DNA of 64,000 bases, from the NCBI RefSeq assembly GCF_049341065.1, contig NZ_JBMPIX010000007.1, forward strand, positions 124,001-188,000, in the 5' to 3' direction. A program made the position numbers and the translations under genes. The DNA is from Pacificoceanicola sp049341065 (GTDB taxonomy: Bacteria > Pseudomonadota > Alphaproteobacteria > Rhodobacterales > Rhodobacteraceae). Under the pieces are notes generated by a model. That model ran no database searches. It was not told where the DNA came from and was given only the letters and a program-made list of their open reading frames with translations. Positions within the stretch are counted from its first letter, which is position 1, and every line of letters begins with the position of its first letter. This document shows, in pieces, positions 51,523 through 60,327 of this stretch.

Positions 51523-53481
51523 ATGGCCGACGACCTCTTGCAAGTCACTGAAAACAATGACTACAACGCCTCGTCCATCGAGATTCTGGAAGGGCTGGAA
51601 CCAGTCCGCAAACGCCCCGGCATGTATATCGGCGGCACCGACGAACGCGCCCTGCACCATCTGGTGGCCGAAGTGCTCGACAACTCCATGGACGAAGCTG
51701 TCGCTGGCCACGCCAATCGCATCGAAGTCGCCCTGCTCTCCGATTACTCGATTGAAATCAAGGACAACGGGCGCGGCATCCCGATTGATCCGCACCCCAA
51801 GTTCCCCGACAAATCCGCCCTCGAAGTGATCCTTTGCACCCTGCACGCGGGCGGCAAATTCTCGGGCGATGCCTATGAGACCTCCGGCGGTCTGCACGGC
51901 GTCGGCGCCTCTGTGGTCAACGCCCTGTCGGATTCCATGGTGGTTCAGGTCGCCAAGAACAAGGAGCTTTACGAGCAGCGATTCTCGCGCGGGATCCCGC
52001 TTGGCCCCATCGAAAAGATCGGCGCGGCCCCCAATCGGCGCGGCACCACGACGACCTTCCACGCCGACGAAGAGATATTCGGCCACCACCGGTTCAAACC
52101 CGCCCGCCTGTTCAAGATGGTCCGCTCCAAGGCCTATCTGTTCAGCGGCGTCGAGATCCGCTGGAAGTCCGAGATCAACGACAACGAGACCCCGCTTGAG
52201 GCAACTTTCCATTTCCCCGGCGGCCTCGCGGACTATCTGACCGAAACGCTCGGCAGCGCCAGCACCTACGCCGATAAGCCCTTTGCCGGGATTGTGGATT
52301 TCAAAGAGAAGTTCAACACGCCGGGCAAGGTGGAATGGGCCATCAACTGGACCCCGTCGCGCGATGGCTTCATCCAGTCCTACTGTAACACCGTGCCCAC
52401 GCCCGAGGGCGGCACCCACGAGGCGGGTTTTTGGGCGGCGATCCTCAAGGGCGTGCGCGGTTATGGCGAGCTGATCAACAACAAGAAAGCGGCGCAAATC
52501 ACCCGTGACGATCTGATAACGGGGGGCTGCGCGCTGGTGTCCTGTTTCATCCGCGAACCGGAATTCGTCGGGCAGACCAAAGACCGCCTCGCCACGACCG
52601 AAGCGCAACGGCTGGTGGAAAACGCGGTGCGCGACCATTTCGACAACTGGCTGGCCTCGGATACGAAATCCGCCGGGGCGATCCTCGATTTCCTCGTGCT
52701 GCGTTCCGAGGAACGCCTTCGACGTCGTCAGGAAAAGGAAACCGCGCGCAAGTCGGCGACAAAGAAACTGCGTCTGCCGGGCAAGCTGACCGACTGCACT
52801 GCCAAGTCCCGCGAAGGGACCGAACTGTTCATCGTCGAGGGCGACTCGGCCGGTGGATCGGCCAAGGGCGCGCGGTTCCGCGAAACGCAGGCGCTGCTGC
52901 CGCTCAAGGGCAAGATCCTGAACGTGCTCGGCGCGGCCTCGAACAAGCTGTCGTCCAACGCCGAAATCCGAGACCTCTGCGAGGCTTTGGGCGTCGGCGT
53001 CGGCACCAAATTCAACCTTGATGACCTGCGCTATGAAAAGATCATCATCATGACCGACGCGGACGTCGACGGTGCCCACATCGCGGCCTTGCTGATGACG
53101 TTCTTCTTCACCCAGATGCGCCCGCTGATCGACAACGGCCATTTGTATCTGGCCTGCCCGCCGCTGTACCGCCTGACCCAGGGCGCACGGCGGATTTATG
53201 TCCCTGACGATGCAGCGAAAGAGGCTGCCATGGCCAAGGGGCTGGGTGGTAAAGGGAAGATCGATGTCCAGCGCTTCAAGGGTCTGGGCGAGATGGACGC
53301 GAAGGATCTGAAAGAAACCACGATGGACCCGGCAACCCGCACCCTGATCCGCGTCACGATAGACGAAGATGAGCCCGGCGAGACCGGCGATCTGGTCGAG
53401 CGACTGATGGGCAAGAAACCCGAGCTACGCTTCCAGTATATTCAGGAGAACGCGCGGTTTGTAGAAGAGTTGGATGTTTGA
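51523..53481 (+). CDS. parE: DNA topoisomerase IV subunit B
   Basis: This 652-residue type IIA topoisomerase ATPase subunit has the GHKL domain (GLEPVRKRPGMYIGGTD, DNSMDEAVAGHA, IKDNGRGIPID, ETSGGLHGVGASVVNAL), the transducer with KKAAQITRDDLITGG, and the TOPRIM domain (VEGDSAGGSAKGAR, MTDADVDGAHIAAL). The length and HEAG-type segment fit ParE rather than GyrB. It decatenates chromosomes with ParC, encoded elsewhere. Confidence 0.96.
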   Translation: MADDLLQVTENNDYNASSIEILEGLEPVRKRPGMYIGGTDERALHHLVAEVLDNSMDEAVAGHANRIEVALLSDYSIEIKDNGRGIPIDPHPKFPDKSALEVILCTLHAGGKFSGDAYETSGGLHGVGASVVNALSDSMVVQVAKNKELYEQRFSRGIPLGPIEKIGAAPNRRGTTTTFHADEEIFGHHRFKPARLFKMVRSKAYLFSGVEIRWKSEINDNETPLEATFHFPGGLADYLTETLGSASTYADKPFAGIVDFKEKFNTPGKVEWAINWTPSRDGFIQSYCNTVPTPEGGTHEAGFWAAILKGVRGYGELINNKKAAQITRDDLITGGCALVSCFIREPEFVGQTKDRLATTEAQRLVENAVRDHFDNWLASDTKSAGAILDFLVLRSEERLRRRQEKETARKSATKKLRLPGKLTDCTAKSREGTELFIVEGDSAGGSAKGARFRETQALLPLKGKILNVLGAASNKLSSNAEIRDLCEALGVGVGTKFNLDDLRYEKIIIMTDADVDGAHIAALLMTFFFTQMRPLIDNGHLYLACPPLYRLTQGARRIYVPDDAAKEAAMAKGLGGKGKIDVQRFKGLGEMDAKDLKETTMDPATRTLIRVTIDEDEPGETGDLVERLMGKKPELRFQYIQENARFVEELDV

Positions 53482-53714
53482 ATTCGAAGCGCCCTGAAGG
53501 ACTGTGGACAAAATCCGCAACACGCTGATGAGGCACCTCGGCTCAAAGCCCGCCGGATAAGTCATGAGGCGGAGGCTTGTCGGCGCTAAAAACTCCTATC
53601 AAGCTCCGGTTTCAAATCGGACAACCCTGAGCAGGTTTTCCTGAGAGCAAGCCTGCGTCGTTCCAACCGCTTTGATACTTATAGGCGGTGATTGGGCTTG
53701 GAGTGCCAACCACG

Positions 53715-53736
53715 AAAAAACGGCCCCGAAGGGTCG
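53715..53736 (-). terminator. Intrinsic terminator of the CsbD gene
   Basis: On the minus strand, 26 bases past the CsbD stop, CGACCC-TTCG-GGGCCG (6-bp stem with one mismatch and a stable tetraloop) is followed by six T residues. The 230 bases between it and parE hold no gene that I can see. Confidence 0.8.
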
Positions 53737-53761
53737 CTGCACTCGTTAATTCATCAAACCG

Positions 53762-53959
53762 TCAAAGCTGGGCGACCCACTCGTCGAATTCGCGTTCGGC
53801 CTCTTCGCGGGTCTTGCCGTATTTCTCTTGGATCTTGCCCACCAGCTGATCGCGTTCTCCGTGGGCTTCCTGCACTTCATTCTCGGTCAGCTCGCCCCAT
53901 TCTTCACGGGCTTTGCCAACCAATTGAGTCCATTGTCCTTTGATCTGGTCCATATTCAT
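53762..53959 (-). CDS. CsbD-family stress protein
   Basis: This 65-residue hydrophilic protein begins MNMDQIKGQWTQLVGKAREE, which is the CsbD signature, and continues with WGELTENEVQEAHGERDQLV. CsbD-like proteins are often induced in general stress, but their action is unknown. It is followed by a terminator and preceded by a divergent lipoprotein gene, 139 bases away. Confidence 0.92.
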   Translation of the reverse strand: MNMDQIKGQWTQLVGKAREEWGELTENEVQEAHGERDQLVGKIQEKYGKTREEAEREFDEWVAQL

Positions 53960-54098
53960 GGCGTGATCTCCTTTGTGCTATCCAGCTTCACCAGACCAAC
54001 CCCCGAACCGCGCATCAGGTTGCATCCGCCGGAAAATAAATTTGAATGGGTGGTGCAAATACCTTGCCTCCGGCGAGTTCACGCGCTTCCCTGCGCTT

Positions 54099-54782
54099 AT
54101 GCGCAAACTTCTGATCTTCCTGCTTTTCCTTGCCGCCTGCGGACGGCCCCTGACCCCGTCAGAGACCGCCTATCTGCACGCCCTTCAGGGCGACCAGATC
54201 GACACGCAAAAGATCCGCATCGTGGACGGACATTTCGCGGGGTCCTACGTCTATACAATCCCCGTTCGCCCCCGCACCACCTGTCAGGAGCGGATCTGGC
54301 CACCTTTGGACAAAGCGCAAAAAGTCGAAGTCTCACCTGCCGCCAGCGTGATCTACAACACCATGATGTTCCGCAAGGACCTGTATCGCGATGACCTGAT
54401 GCAGGGCTGGCCAACCAAGATCGATCTGTATCAGGCAATGCTTTTCGCCCATGAATCCACCCATGTCTGGCAATGGCAGAACAGGGATCGCACGGGCTAT
54501 ACCCCGCTCAAGGCGCTGTCCGAGCATACCGCCAACGTCGACCCCTACCTTTTCGATCCGGACAAGACGCAGGATTTTCTGAGCTACGGCTATGAACAGC
54601 AGGGCAGCATTGTCGAAGAATACGTTTGCTGCCGCCTGCTGGACCCCGGCGCGCCGCGCACCGGGCGGTTGCGGGCGATGATCTCGCAATACATGCCGGT
54701 GGATGGTCTGGACAAAGCCCTGGGCGAAGGGACCGTTCGCCTGTCATGGGCGGGCGCTCAGCCCAAGGGGATTTGCCGCTAG
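54099..54782 (+). CDS. Lipoprotein with HExxH motif
   Basis: This 227-residue lipoprotein has a lipobox in FLLFLAAC (Cys 14). The middle holds LFAHESTHVWQWQNRDRTG: HESTH matches the HExxH zinc site of metallopeptidases, and a later acidic residue (EEYVCCRLL) could be the third ligand. A proteolytic role at the outer membrane is possible but not shown. I do not recognise the family. The start at 54099 is set by the signal peptide. Its TAG stop shares bases 54779-54782 with the convergent L,D-transpeptidase stop. Confidence 0.62.
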   Translation: MRKLLIFLLFLAACGRPLTPSETAYLHALQGDQIDTQKIRIVDGHFAGSYVYTIPVRPRTTCQERIWPPLDKAQKVEVSPAASVIYNTMMFRKDLYRDDLMQGWPTKIDLYQAMLFAHESTHVWQWQNRDRTGYTPLKALSEHTANVDPYLFDPDKTQDFLSYGYEQQGSIVEEYVCCRLLDPGAPRTGRLRAMISQYMPVDGLDKALGEGTVRLSWAGAQPKGICR

Positions 54783-55189
54783 GGTTGGATCACAACCCGG
54801 GTTTCGTCCATGCCGACCGCTTTGACTTCACCGTACAGCGTCTCGGCGTTGTCAGGGGCCAAACGCACACAGCCCGCCGACGCTGGCGTGCCCAGTTTCG
54901 CCACATCGGTCGTGCCGTGGATCGCGTAATTGCCAGCAAAGAAGATCGACCAGGGCATTGGCGCGTTGTTGTAAAGGCTTGAATAGTGCATTCGCTTCAT
55001 CAGGTAGGGCGTGTACGTGCCCACCGGAGTGCATTTGCCCGCACGGGCCGTCGATACTGGCCATTGATGCAAAATCTCATCGCCTGCCGTCACGGTCATC
55101 TGCTGATCCGACAGATCAACTGTGACGCGCAGGGATTCGGCCGGCAAAGGTGCGGCCCAGACCAGAAGAAGGGCCAGCAGTCGGATCAT
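54779..55189 (-). CDS. L,D-transpeptidase (YkuD domain)
   Basis: This 136-residue exported enzyme has a signal peptide (residues 1-18, ending PLPAE) and a YkuD domain whose active site is IHGTTDVAKLGTPASAGCVR: the catalytic Cys is in SAGCVR and the His is in the preceding IHG. It cross-links peptidoglycan or attaches proteins to it. It is coupled by ATGA to the cytochrome c gene upstream. The MarR protein at 41387 resembles a regulator of such genes, but the two are far apart. Confidence 0.9.
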   Translation of the reverse strand: MIRLLALLLVWAAPLPAESLRVTVDLSDQQMTVTAGDEILHQWPVSTARAGKCTPVGTYTPYLMKRMHYSSLYNNAPMPWSIFFAGNYAIHGTTDVAKLGTPASAGCVRLAPDNAETLYGEVKAVGMDETRVVIQP

Positions 55190-55584
55190 TCAAGCCGCTG
55201 GATTTCACGCAGATAAGCCACCAGATCAACAACCGGTTGCGACGTCAGCACCGGCTGGCCGGTCGGGGCCTTCATCGGGACATCGAAGGAGCCTTCGAAA
55301 TAGTCGCCATAGACCGGCATGGGTGATCCGTGGCTGACAAGGGGATCGCGCCCGTCGATGCGCTTGACCACGCGCTCAAGCGGGAACGTGCCGCCATTCT
55401 GGGCAGAAAGCTCGGTCAGGTTGACCGGCTTGATCAGTAAGACGCCAGCCATCGGGCCATCGCCGCGCCCTTCCAGACCGTGACATGTGGCACAATGCGC
55501 GTGGTAATGCGCGCGCCCGATGTCGGCGTCCTGCGCCAAGGCAGGTGTTGCGGCCAGTGCAGCCATTAGAACAAGTCGTTTCAT
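55186..55584 (-). CDS. c-type cytochrome
   Basis: This 132-residue periplasmic protein has a signal peptide (residues 1-17, ending PALAQ), a haem site HCATCHG near residue 30 and a distal methionine candidate in SHGSPMPVYGDYF. It is a class I-type single-haem cytochrome, of a type often annotated simply as cytochrome c. The redox partner is unknown. GGAGGAC lies just before the ATG at 55584. It shares an ATGA overlap with the L,D-transpeptidase. Confidence 0.88.
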   Translation of the reverse strand: MKRLVLMAALAATPALAQDADIGRAHYHAHCATCHGLEGRGDGPMAGVLLIKPVNLTELSAQNGGTFPLERVVKRIDGRDPLVSHGSPMPVYGDYFEGSFDVPMKAPTGQPVLTSQPVVDLVAYLREIQRLE

Positions 55585-55709
55585 CTGTTCGTCCTCCGGT
55601 GTCCCCTGATGACATTGCCATGGCCCCCGGTCCGGCACCTTGATCCCCATCAATCTGGCCGTGGTGTTTTCCAGCCCTATCCTTGGATGATCCGCAACAG
55701 GAGACCCTT

Positions 55710-56417
55710 ATGCGCCGGATCGCTTTTGCCCTGACCTGTCTTGCCCTGCCCGCCTTGGCACAGGACACCGATCTTGAACTTGTCCTTCTGGCCGATGCCT
55801 CGGGCAGCATTGACGCGAACGAGATCGCCTTTCAACGACAAGGCTATGCCGAAGCGATCACCGATCCAGAGGTGTTGGCAGCCATTGCCAATACCGCCTA
55901 TGGCTCGATCGCCGTGACCTATGTGGAATGGGCGGCAAATCAGGCGGTGGTCGCAGACTGGCAGATCATAAACGATGGCAGCAGCGCGCAGACCTTTGCG
56001 AACGAGTTGTTGCGCAAACCCCGGCAGGCTTATGGACGCAACGCCATCGGGGCCGCCCTGCTCGAGGCGCTTCGGCTGATGGATGACAATGACATCGAAG
56101 GTTGGCGACGCGTGATCGACTTTTCCGGCGACAGTGCCAATTCGTTTTCCGGCCCCAGCATTGCCGAAGCCCGCGAGACGGTTCTGGCGGCAGGCGTGAC
56201 GATCAATGCCCTGCCCATTTTGCGCCCGGACGATCCCGGGAGGGCGCAAGGCGGGCTGGAGGTGCTTTACGAACAGCGCATCATCGGCGGCCCCGGCGCC
56301 TTTGTGGTCACCGCAGAAAGCCGCGCGTCTTTTGCCGAGGCCGTGAAGCGCAAGTTGATCCTTGAGATATCCCAACGCATGCCCGAGCGCAGCTATGCTG
56401 CGACCGACGGCCGTTAG
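55710..56417 (+). CDS. DUF1194 protein (von Willebrand A-like), copy 3
   Basis: This 235-residue exported protein has a signal peptide (ending LPALAQD). LLADASGSIDANEIAFQRQG is the metal site; VIDFSGDSANSFSG and GVTINALPIL mark later strands, and it ends with EISQRMPERSYAATDGR. It belongs to the same family as the pair at 44627-46041 but is more diverged from them than they are from each other by eye. CAGGAG precedes the ATG. It is divergent from the cytochrome/L,D-transpeptidase genes. Its stop overlaps the stop of the haloperoxidase-fold gene at 56414. Confidence 0.85.
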   Translation: MRRIAFALTCLALPALAQDTDLELVLLADASGSIDANEIAFQRQGYAEAITDPEVLAAIANTAYGSIAVTYVEWAANQAVVADWQIINDGSSAQTFANELLRKPRQAYGRNAIGAALLEALRLMDDNDIEGWRRVIDFSGDSANSFSGPSIAEARETVLAAGVTINALPILRPDDPGRAQGGLEVLYEQRIIGGPGAFVVTAESRASFAEAVKRKLILEISQRMPERSYAATDGR

Positions 56418-57910
56418 ACCACGGCCGTCAAATGGGCAGCGGGCGGTGTCGCCTCTTGCGGCCAGGGCAAGCTGACATCGCCCTGACGCAGTTCGGCGAT
56501 CCCGCGGCCAAACTGGCGCGGATGAGAGACCAGTTGAAGTATCCGGCCATCGAAATCGCGGAAGGTCAGGCTGGCGCTTCGGTTGTCCTCTTCCATCGCC
56601 GTGCGCAGGACCTGAAGCGCAATCGCCTGTCCCAGACGCATATCCTGATGGTTTTCCGCCGGGAAATAAGCCCCCGTCACTACACGCGCCAAGGCCGTAT
56701 TGGCGACCAGTCTGTCCAATTCTTGCCCGAGGTCCATCCGCGCGTCCGCCTTGCTGGCCAGACGCAGGTGGCGCGGCTGCGAGGTGTCGAAAACCGCTTT
56801 CATCAAAGTTGCCAATGCCCCCGCGACAACCACATGTGTGGCGGTGTCAGACGGGTGCATTGTCTCGGCCGCTGTGCCAAGCGGCAGAAAGAGGCTGTGT
56901 TCAAAGCGTTGCCGACTGCGGGCCGCCTTATTTGCACGGCTTACCCAGTTCAACAGGTTCGGAGCCGATCGGGCCAGTTCGTCGGCAGCCCCGCGATAGC
57001 GCGCCTCTGCCGCATCACTTTGCTGTTCTTCGCGGGCCAGATGCACCGTCATCCGCGCCGCCGTCACCGCCGGGCGCGACAAGCGGTCGGCCCGCGCCAA
57101 GCGGCGCAGCGCGGCCCAGCGCGCGCGGCTCTCGGCCTCGGCCAAAAGCGCGAACAGCCGCCCGCCGGTCCAGCCCTCGGCTTTGCCCGTCAGCCCATTG
57201 AGCCCCGGATCGAAGGGGCTGCCATGTGCCAGACTGGCCAAAGTCGCTGAATGAAACGCCCGGGCAGGAGGCGCTTTGAACACATGCTCGGCAAGCTCGG
57301 ACAGGGTCGTGATGTCAGCATTGGAGGCTCCGCGCCCCGGCAAACCCAGCCCCGCACCGCTGTGAACCGCGCACCACCGCGACCACAGGGACAAAGGCGC
57401 CGCGCTGACCGGTGCGGGCAAAGGCCCCTGCGCCGGTCCCACCGCGTGATCGGTCGCAAAAAGGCCGGACAGAGGCGCCGCTCCGCTCGTCAAGGCCACA
57501 CCCGAGCGGAACAGCGTCCCGAGGGTCAGTTGACTCTCAATGTTCCAGCGGGCCGCGCGGCGATGCCCCGCCTCATCCATGTCGTCCGTAGCAGGCAGAT
57601 CACCAAGGTCTTTGGCAGGTGTCCGGGCGTCGCACCATGGTAGGCTGCGCAATTCGCAAAGCAATTCATGCAGGTTAAAGCGGGTCGCCGGATCAATCTG
57701 CACGACGCAGTGCGGATTATCCAGATCGCTCAGGTGGCATTCTGCAATCAGCGACATCGCAAAGATCTCGGCCATTTCGGCGGCCAATTCCTGCGCCCCA
57801 AGGTCCGGCGCATCGGGCAACATCAAGGGCCTGACAAAAGCTTTGCCTGCGTCTTGAGAGCCATCAATCACACGCAGATTGCTGCGCGAAGGGGTCTGTT
57901 TGCGTATCAT
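56414..57910 (-). CDS. Degenerate vanadium-haloperoxidase/PAP2-fold protein
   Basis: This 498-residue protein has no signal peptide and no clear domain in its first half. In the C-terminal third, TMHPSDTATHVVVAGALATL aligns in position and pattern with the PSGH motif of haloperoxidases and PAP2 phosphatases, and ALARVVTGAYFPAENHQDMRLGQ with their final RxxxxxHxxxD motif, but the catalytic residues are changed (PSGH is PSDTATH; GVHFPTD is GAYFPAE). The protein with the intact motifs lies at 60328. It is divergent from the subtilisin-like gene. ATG at 57910 was taken; GTG at 57919 is possible. Confidence 0.6.
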   Translation of the reverse strand: MIRKQTPSRSNLRVIDGSQDAGKAFVRPLMLPDAPDLGAQELAAEMAEIFAMSLIAECHLSDLDNPHCVVQIDPATRFNLHELLCELRSLPWCDARTPAKDLGDLPATDDMDEAGHRRAARWNIESQLTLGTLFRSGVALTSGAAPLSGLFATDHAVGPAQGPLPAPVSAAPLSLWSRWCAVHSGAGLGLPGRGASNADITTLSELAEHVFKAPPARAFHSATLASLAHGSPFDPGLNGLTGKAEGWTGGRLFALLAEAESRARWAALRRLARADRLSRPAVTAARMTVHLAREEQQSDAAEARYRGAADELARSAPNLLNWVSRANKAARSRQRFEHSLFLPLGTAAETMHPSDTATHVVVAGALATLMKAVFDTSQPRHLRLASKADARMDLGQELDRLVANTALARVVTGAYFPAENHQDMRLGQAIALQVLRTAMEEDNRSASLTFRDFDGRILQLVSHPRQFGRGIAELRQGDVSLPWPQEATPPAAHLTAVV

Positions 57911-57983
57911 CACTGTCACCGGGTTGGCAGAGAATTGCGACTCTGCGAGGTTGACGAAAGGTTAACGTCACATTGCTTCCCTA

Positions 57984-58034
57984 CCGTGATCGCTCCGTAA
58001 ATCTGGCGTGAACGATGTGTAATTCTTGCGAATT
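57984..58034. promoter_or_regulatory. 11-bp-periodic heptamer array upstream of the protease gene
   Basis: Five seven-base units start exactly 11 bases apart: CCGTGAT (57984), CCGTAAA (57995), GCGTGAA (58006), GTGTAAT (58017) and GCGAATT (58028, weak). The consensus is (G/C)CGT(G/A)A(A/T). PhoB-type and SARP-type winged helices bind direct repeats with this 7+4 layout. It lies in the divergent gap between the haloperoxidase-fold gene and the protease gene. Confidence 0.6.
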
Positions 58035-58063
58035 CCTTTTGGTATGACGGGAAAAAGGGGCTT

Positions 58064-58085
58064 TTTTGCGTGAATTTTGCGTAAA
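58064..58085 (+). promoter_or_regulatory. Tandem 11-bp repeat before the protease promoter
   Basis: TTTTGCGTGAA (58064-58074) is followed at once by TTTTGCGTAAA (58075-58085), which holds two more heptamers of the same consensus, 11 bases apart. TTGACG at 58100-58105 is a good -35 element for the protease gene, with TACCTA or CTTACC about 17-19 bases further as a weak -10. An activator bound here would sit just upstream of RNA polymerase. Confidence 0.6.
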
Positions 58086-58166
58086 CAGTGGTGCTTTTCT
58101 TGACGGGCACCCCAGCGGCGGACTTACCTAGGCCACATAAATGCATGAATTTTCAGGAGGCGCCCC

Positions 58167-60236
58167 ATGGGTTTGACTTGGACCGACAGTCAGGATGCGA
58201 GTTTTCAGGACGCTTACCTTGACTGGTCGTGGCTGCTGACGCGGCGGCGCGCCGCTCTGAACCCCGCCCAGCCCGACAAAGGCACGTTTTACGAACCGAT
58301 CTTCGTGCGCCTTACCGGTCCCGCAGCGCGTGACGGCCTGATTGAGGCGCTCAATGACGGCAGCGGCGTCTTATTGATGGATGGCTATGAATATACAGAG
58401 CTGGTCGAGCGCGCGGGCAAGACCGATCCGTTGAAAGGTCTGCCGGATGAATATGCCCTTTATCGCCGTCTGGGAACCTCTGATGCGGATTTCGCCGATT
58501 TATTCCATGTGCTGGACTCAGGCGTTCCTGTCTCAATTGCGGATGTCGGCAGTGGCCCCGTGCAGGCCCGTTCCGCTCCCCCCAGCGGGAAACCCGGCGC
58601 GCCGATCATCGCGGTTGTGGACGACGGTATCGCCTTTCTCAACGGGCGGTTTCGCAGACAAGCCAAGGATGGCACGCAAACCAGCCGGTTTCACGCCGTT
58701 TGGGTGCAGGCCCTCGAACAATACAGTGGCGGTGGACAGGTTGTTCTGGGCGAGACCCTGAACAAGGATGAGATAACGGCGCTGTTGGGGCAGGACGAAA
58801 CTGACGTCTATGCGAATTTGAACAATCGCCTTTTTGGCGTCGAGGCGCGGCAGGTCACCAATTTCAGCGCCTCGCATGGCACCAATGTGCTGGATCTGGC
58901 CGCCGGGGCGGACCCGAACGGCACGGACGAAGCGCGCGATTGGCCGCTGCTTGCGGTGCAACTGCCACCACAGGCGATCGAGGACACCTCGGGCACCCTG
59001 TTCGAAAGCTACATGATTCAAGCCGTTCGCTGGGTTCTTCGCAGCGCCCGGCAGGTTGACCCCACGGCGCCGGTGATCGTGAACCTGTCACTGGGCGTTC
59101 TGGCCGGCCCCAAGGATGGCACCCGGTTCGTTGAATACCAGATCGCCCGCGAAGCCTCGGAGTGGGAGCGCGTCACCGGGCAACCGGTTCGGGTTGTCTG
59201 GTCCTTTGGCAATAACTTCGAAACGCGATTGGTGGCGCAACTGCCCTACAAGGCTTCGGCCACGCGCAAACGGCCTGTCCGCAAGACGACATGGCGGGTG
59301 CAGCCCGGAGACCAGACGCCAAGCTACATGGAGGTGCGCGTGCCGCACGCGAACCTTGGAGATCTTCAGATTGCGCTGACTGCCCCGGATGGAACGGCCT
59401 CCGGCTTTCAGGACATCGCGCCCGGTCAATGGCGCACGCTTGAAAATGACGGCGCGGCCGTGGCCCGCATCTACCATGTGGCCCCGCGCGATTACGGGAA
59501 TGGCGTGATCAGCCCGGCGCATTTCGTTCTGGCCCTCGCACTGACCGACGGGCGCAAGACGGGCGAGCCGGAAACGCCCTCGGGCGCATGGCAGGTCAAG
59601 TTGCAACACAGCGGCCCCGAGGCTTTGAATGTGGTCGCGCAAATTCAGCGCGACGATGGGCTGCGTGGATATCGCTCGCAAGCGCGCCAAAGCTATTTCG
59701 ATGACGAATTTTCCCATGAATGGGATGACGAAACCATGTCCTACAGCGCCTATGGAAAAGGCTGCGCGATCACCCATGCCGGCAGCCACAGCGCCATGGT
59801 CACCGCGCCCGTCCGTCAGGTCTTTTCCGCGGGCGCTGCCCTGCGGCGCCCGGCGCCCGAACATTTCACTGTTGCCCGCTATTGCCCGGAAGGGGCGGAT
59901 TGGTCCGTGCCGGGGCCAACAGCGTCGACAATCGCGGATGACAGTGTGTTCCATCGCGGCGTGTTGTCCAGCGGCACGTTCAGTGGCTCTACCCGCGCGC
60001 TGAGCGGCACCAGCGCGTCGGCGGCGCGACTGACGCGCGCCTTGGGGTTGTCGGCCAAACGGATTATTTCGAACGGCGGGCAAGGCCCGCGCACGGCCGA
60101 CCTTGACCCCGCCAAATGTGATTTGTTTGCGGTCGCGACTGCGGACCAGCCGCGTCTGGGGGAATATGTCGTTGGGTTGAACTCTGGGCCGGGGCGCATC
60201 TGGGACGATGCAGAGGCCGCCCCGCCAGTCAGCTGA
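58167..60236 (+). CDS. Subtilisin-like (S8) serine protease without signal peptide
   Basis: This 689-residue protein has the S8 triad in order: IIAVVDDGIAF (Asp, near residue 150), NFSASHGTNVLDLAAG (His, near 235), the oxyanion Asn in VVWSFGNN (near 350), and the Ser in LSGTSASAARLTRAL (near 615). The spacing between His and Ser is long, with about 200 residues of beta-rich sequence (residues 370-570) that may be an inserted P-domain-like module. It starts MGLTWTDSQDASFQDAY, so there is no Sec signal; it is probably cytosolic or exported in another way. AGGAGG precedes the ATG. Confidence 0.85.
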   Translation: MGLTWTDSQDASFQDAYLDWSWLLTRRRAALNPAQPDKGTFYEPIFVRLTGPAARDGLIEALNDGSGVLLMDGYEYTELVERAGKTDPLKGLPDEYALYRRLGTSDADFADLFHVLDSGVPVSIADVGSGPVQARSAPPSGKPGAPIIAVVDDGIAFLNGRFRRQAKDGTQTSRFHAVWVQALEQYSGGGQVVLGETLNKDEITALLGQDETDVYANLNNRLFGVEARQVTNFSASHGTNVLDLAAGADPNGTDEARDWPLLAVQLPPQAIEDTSGTLFESYMIQAVRWVLRSARQVDPTAPVIVNLSLGVLAGPKDGTRFVEYQIAREASEWERVTGQPVRVVWSFGNNFETRLVAQLPYKASATRKRPVRKTTWRVQPGDQTPSYMEVRVPHANLGDLQIALTAPDGTASGFQDIAPGQWRTLENDGAAVARIYHVAPRDYGNGVISPAHFVLALALTDGRKTGEPETPSGAWQVKLQHSGPEALNVVAQIQRDDGLRGYRSQARQSYFDDEFSHEWDDETMSYSAYGKGCAITHAGSHSAMVTAPVRQVFSAGAALRRPAPEHFTVARYCPEGADWSVPGPTASTIADDSVFHRGVLSSGTFSGSTRALSGTSASAARLTRALGLSAKRIISNGGQGPRTADLDPAKCDLFAVATADQPRLGEYVVGLNSGPGRIWDDAEAAPPVS

Positions 60237-60327
60237 CACGCCAAAGCCGAGGCCCTTTCGGCGCCTCGGCCCACTGGTTACCCATCATAACGGGGCCAAA
60301 GCCCCATTGAGCACCTACAAAACCTGA

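Noticed and set aside
51484..53142. 552-codon frame opposite to parE
   Set aside because: Antisense shadow of parE.
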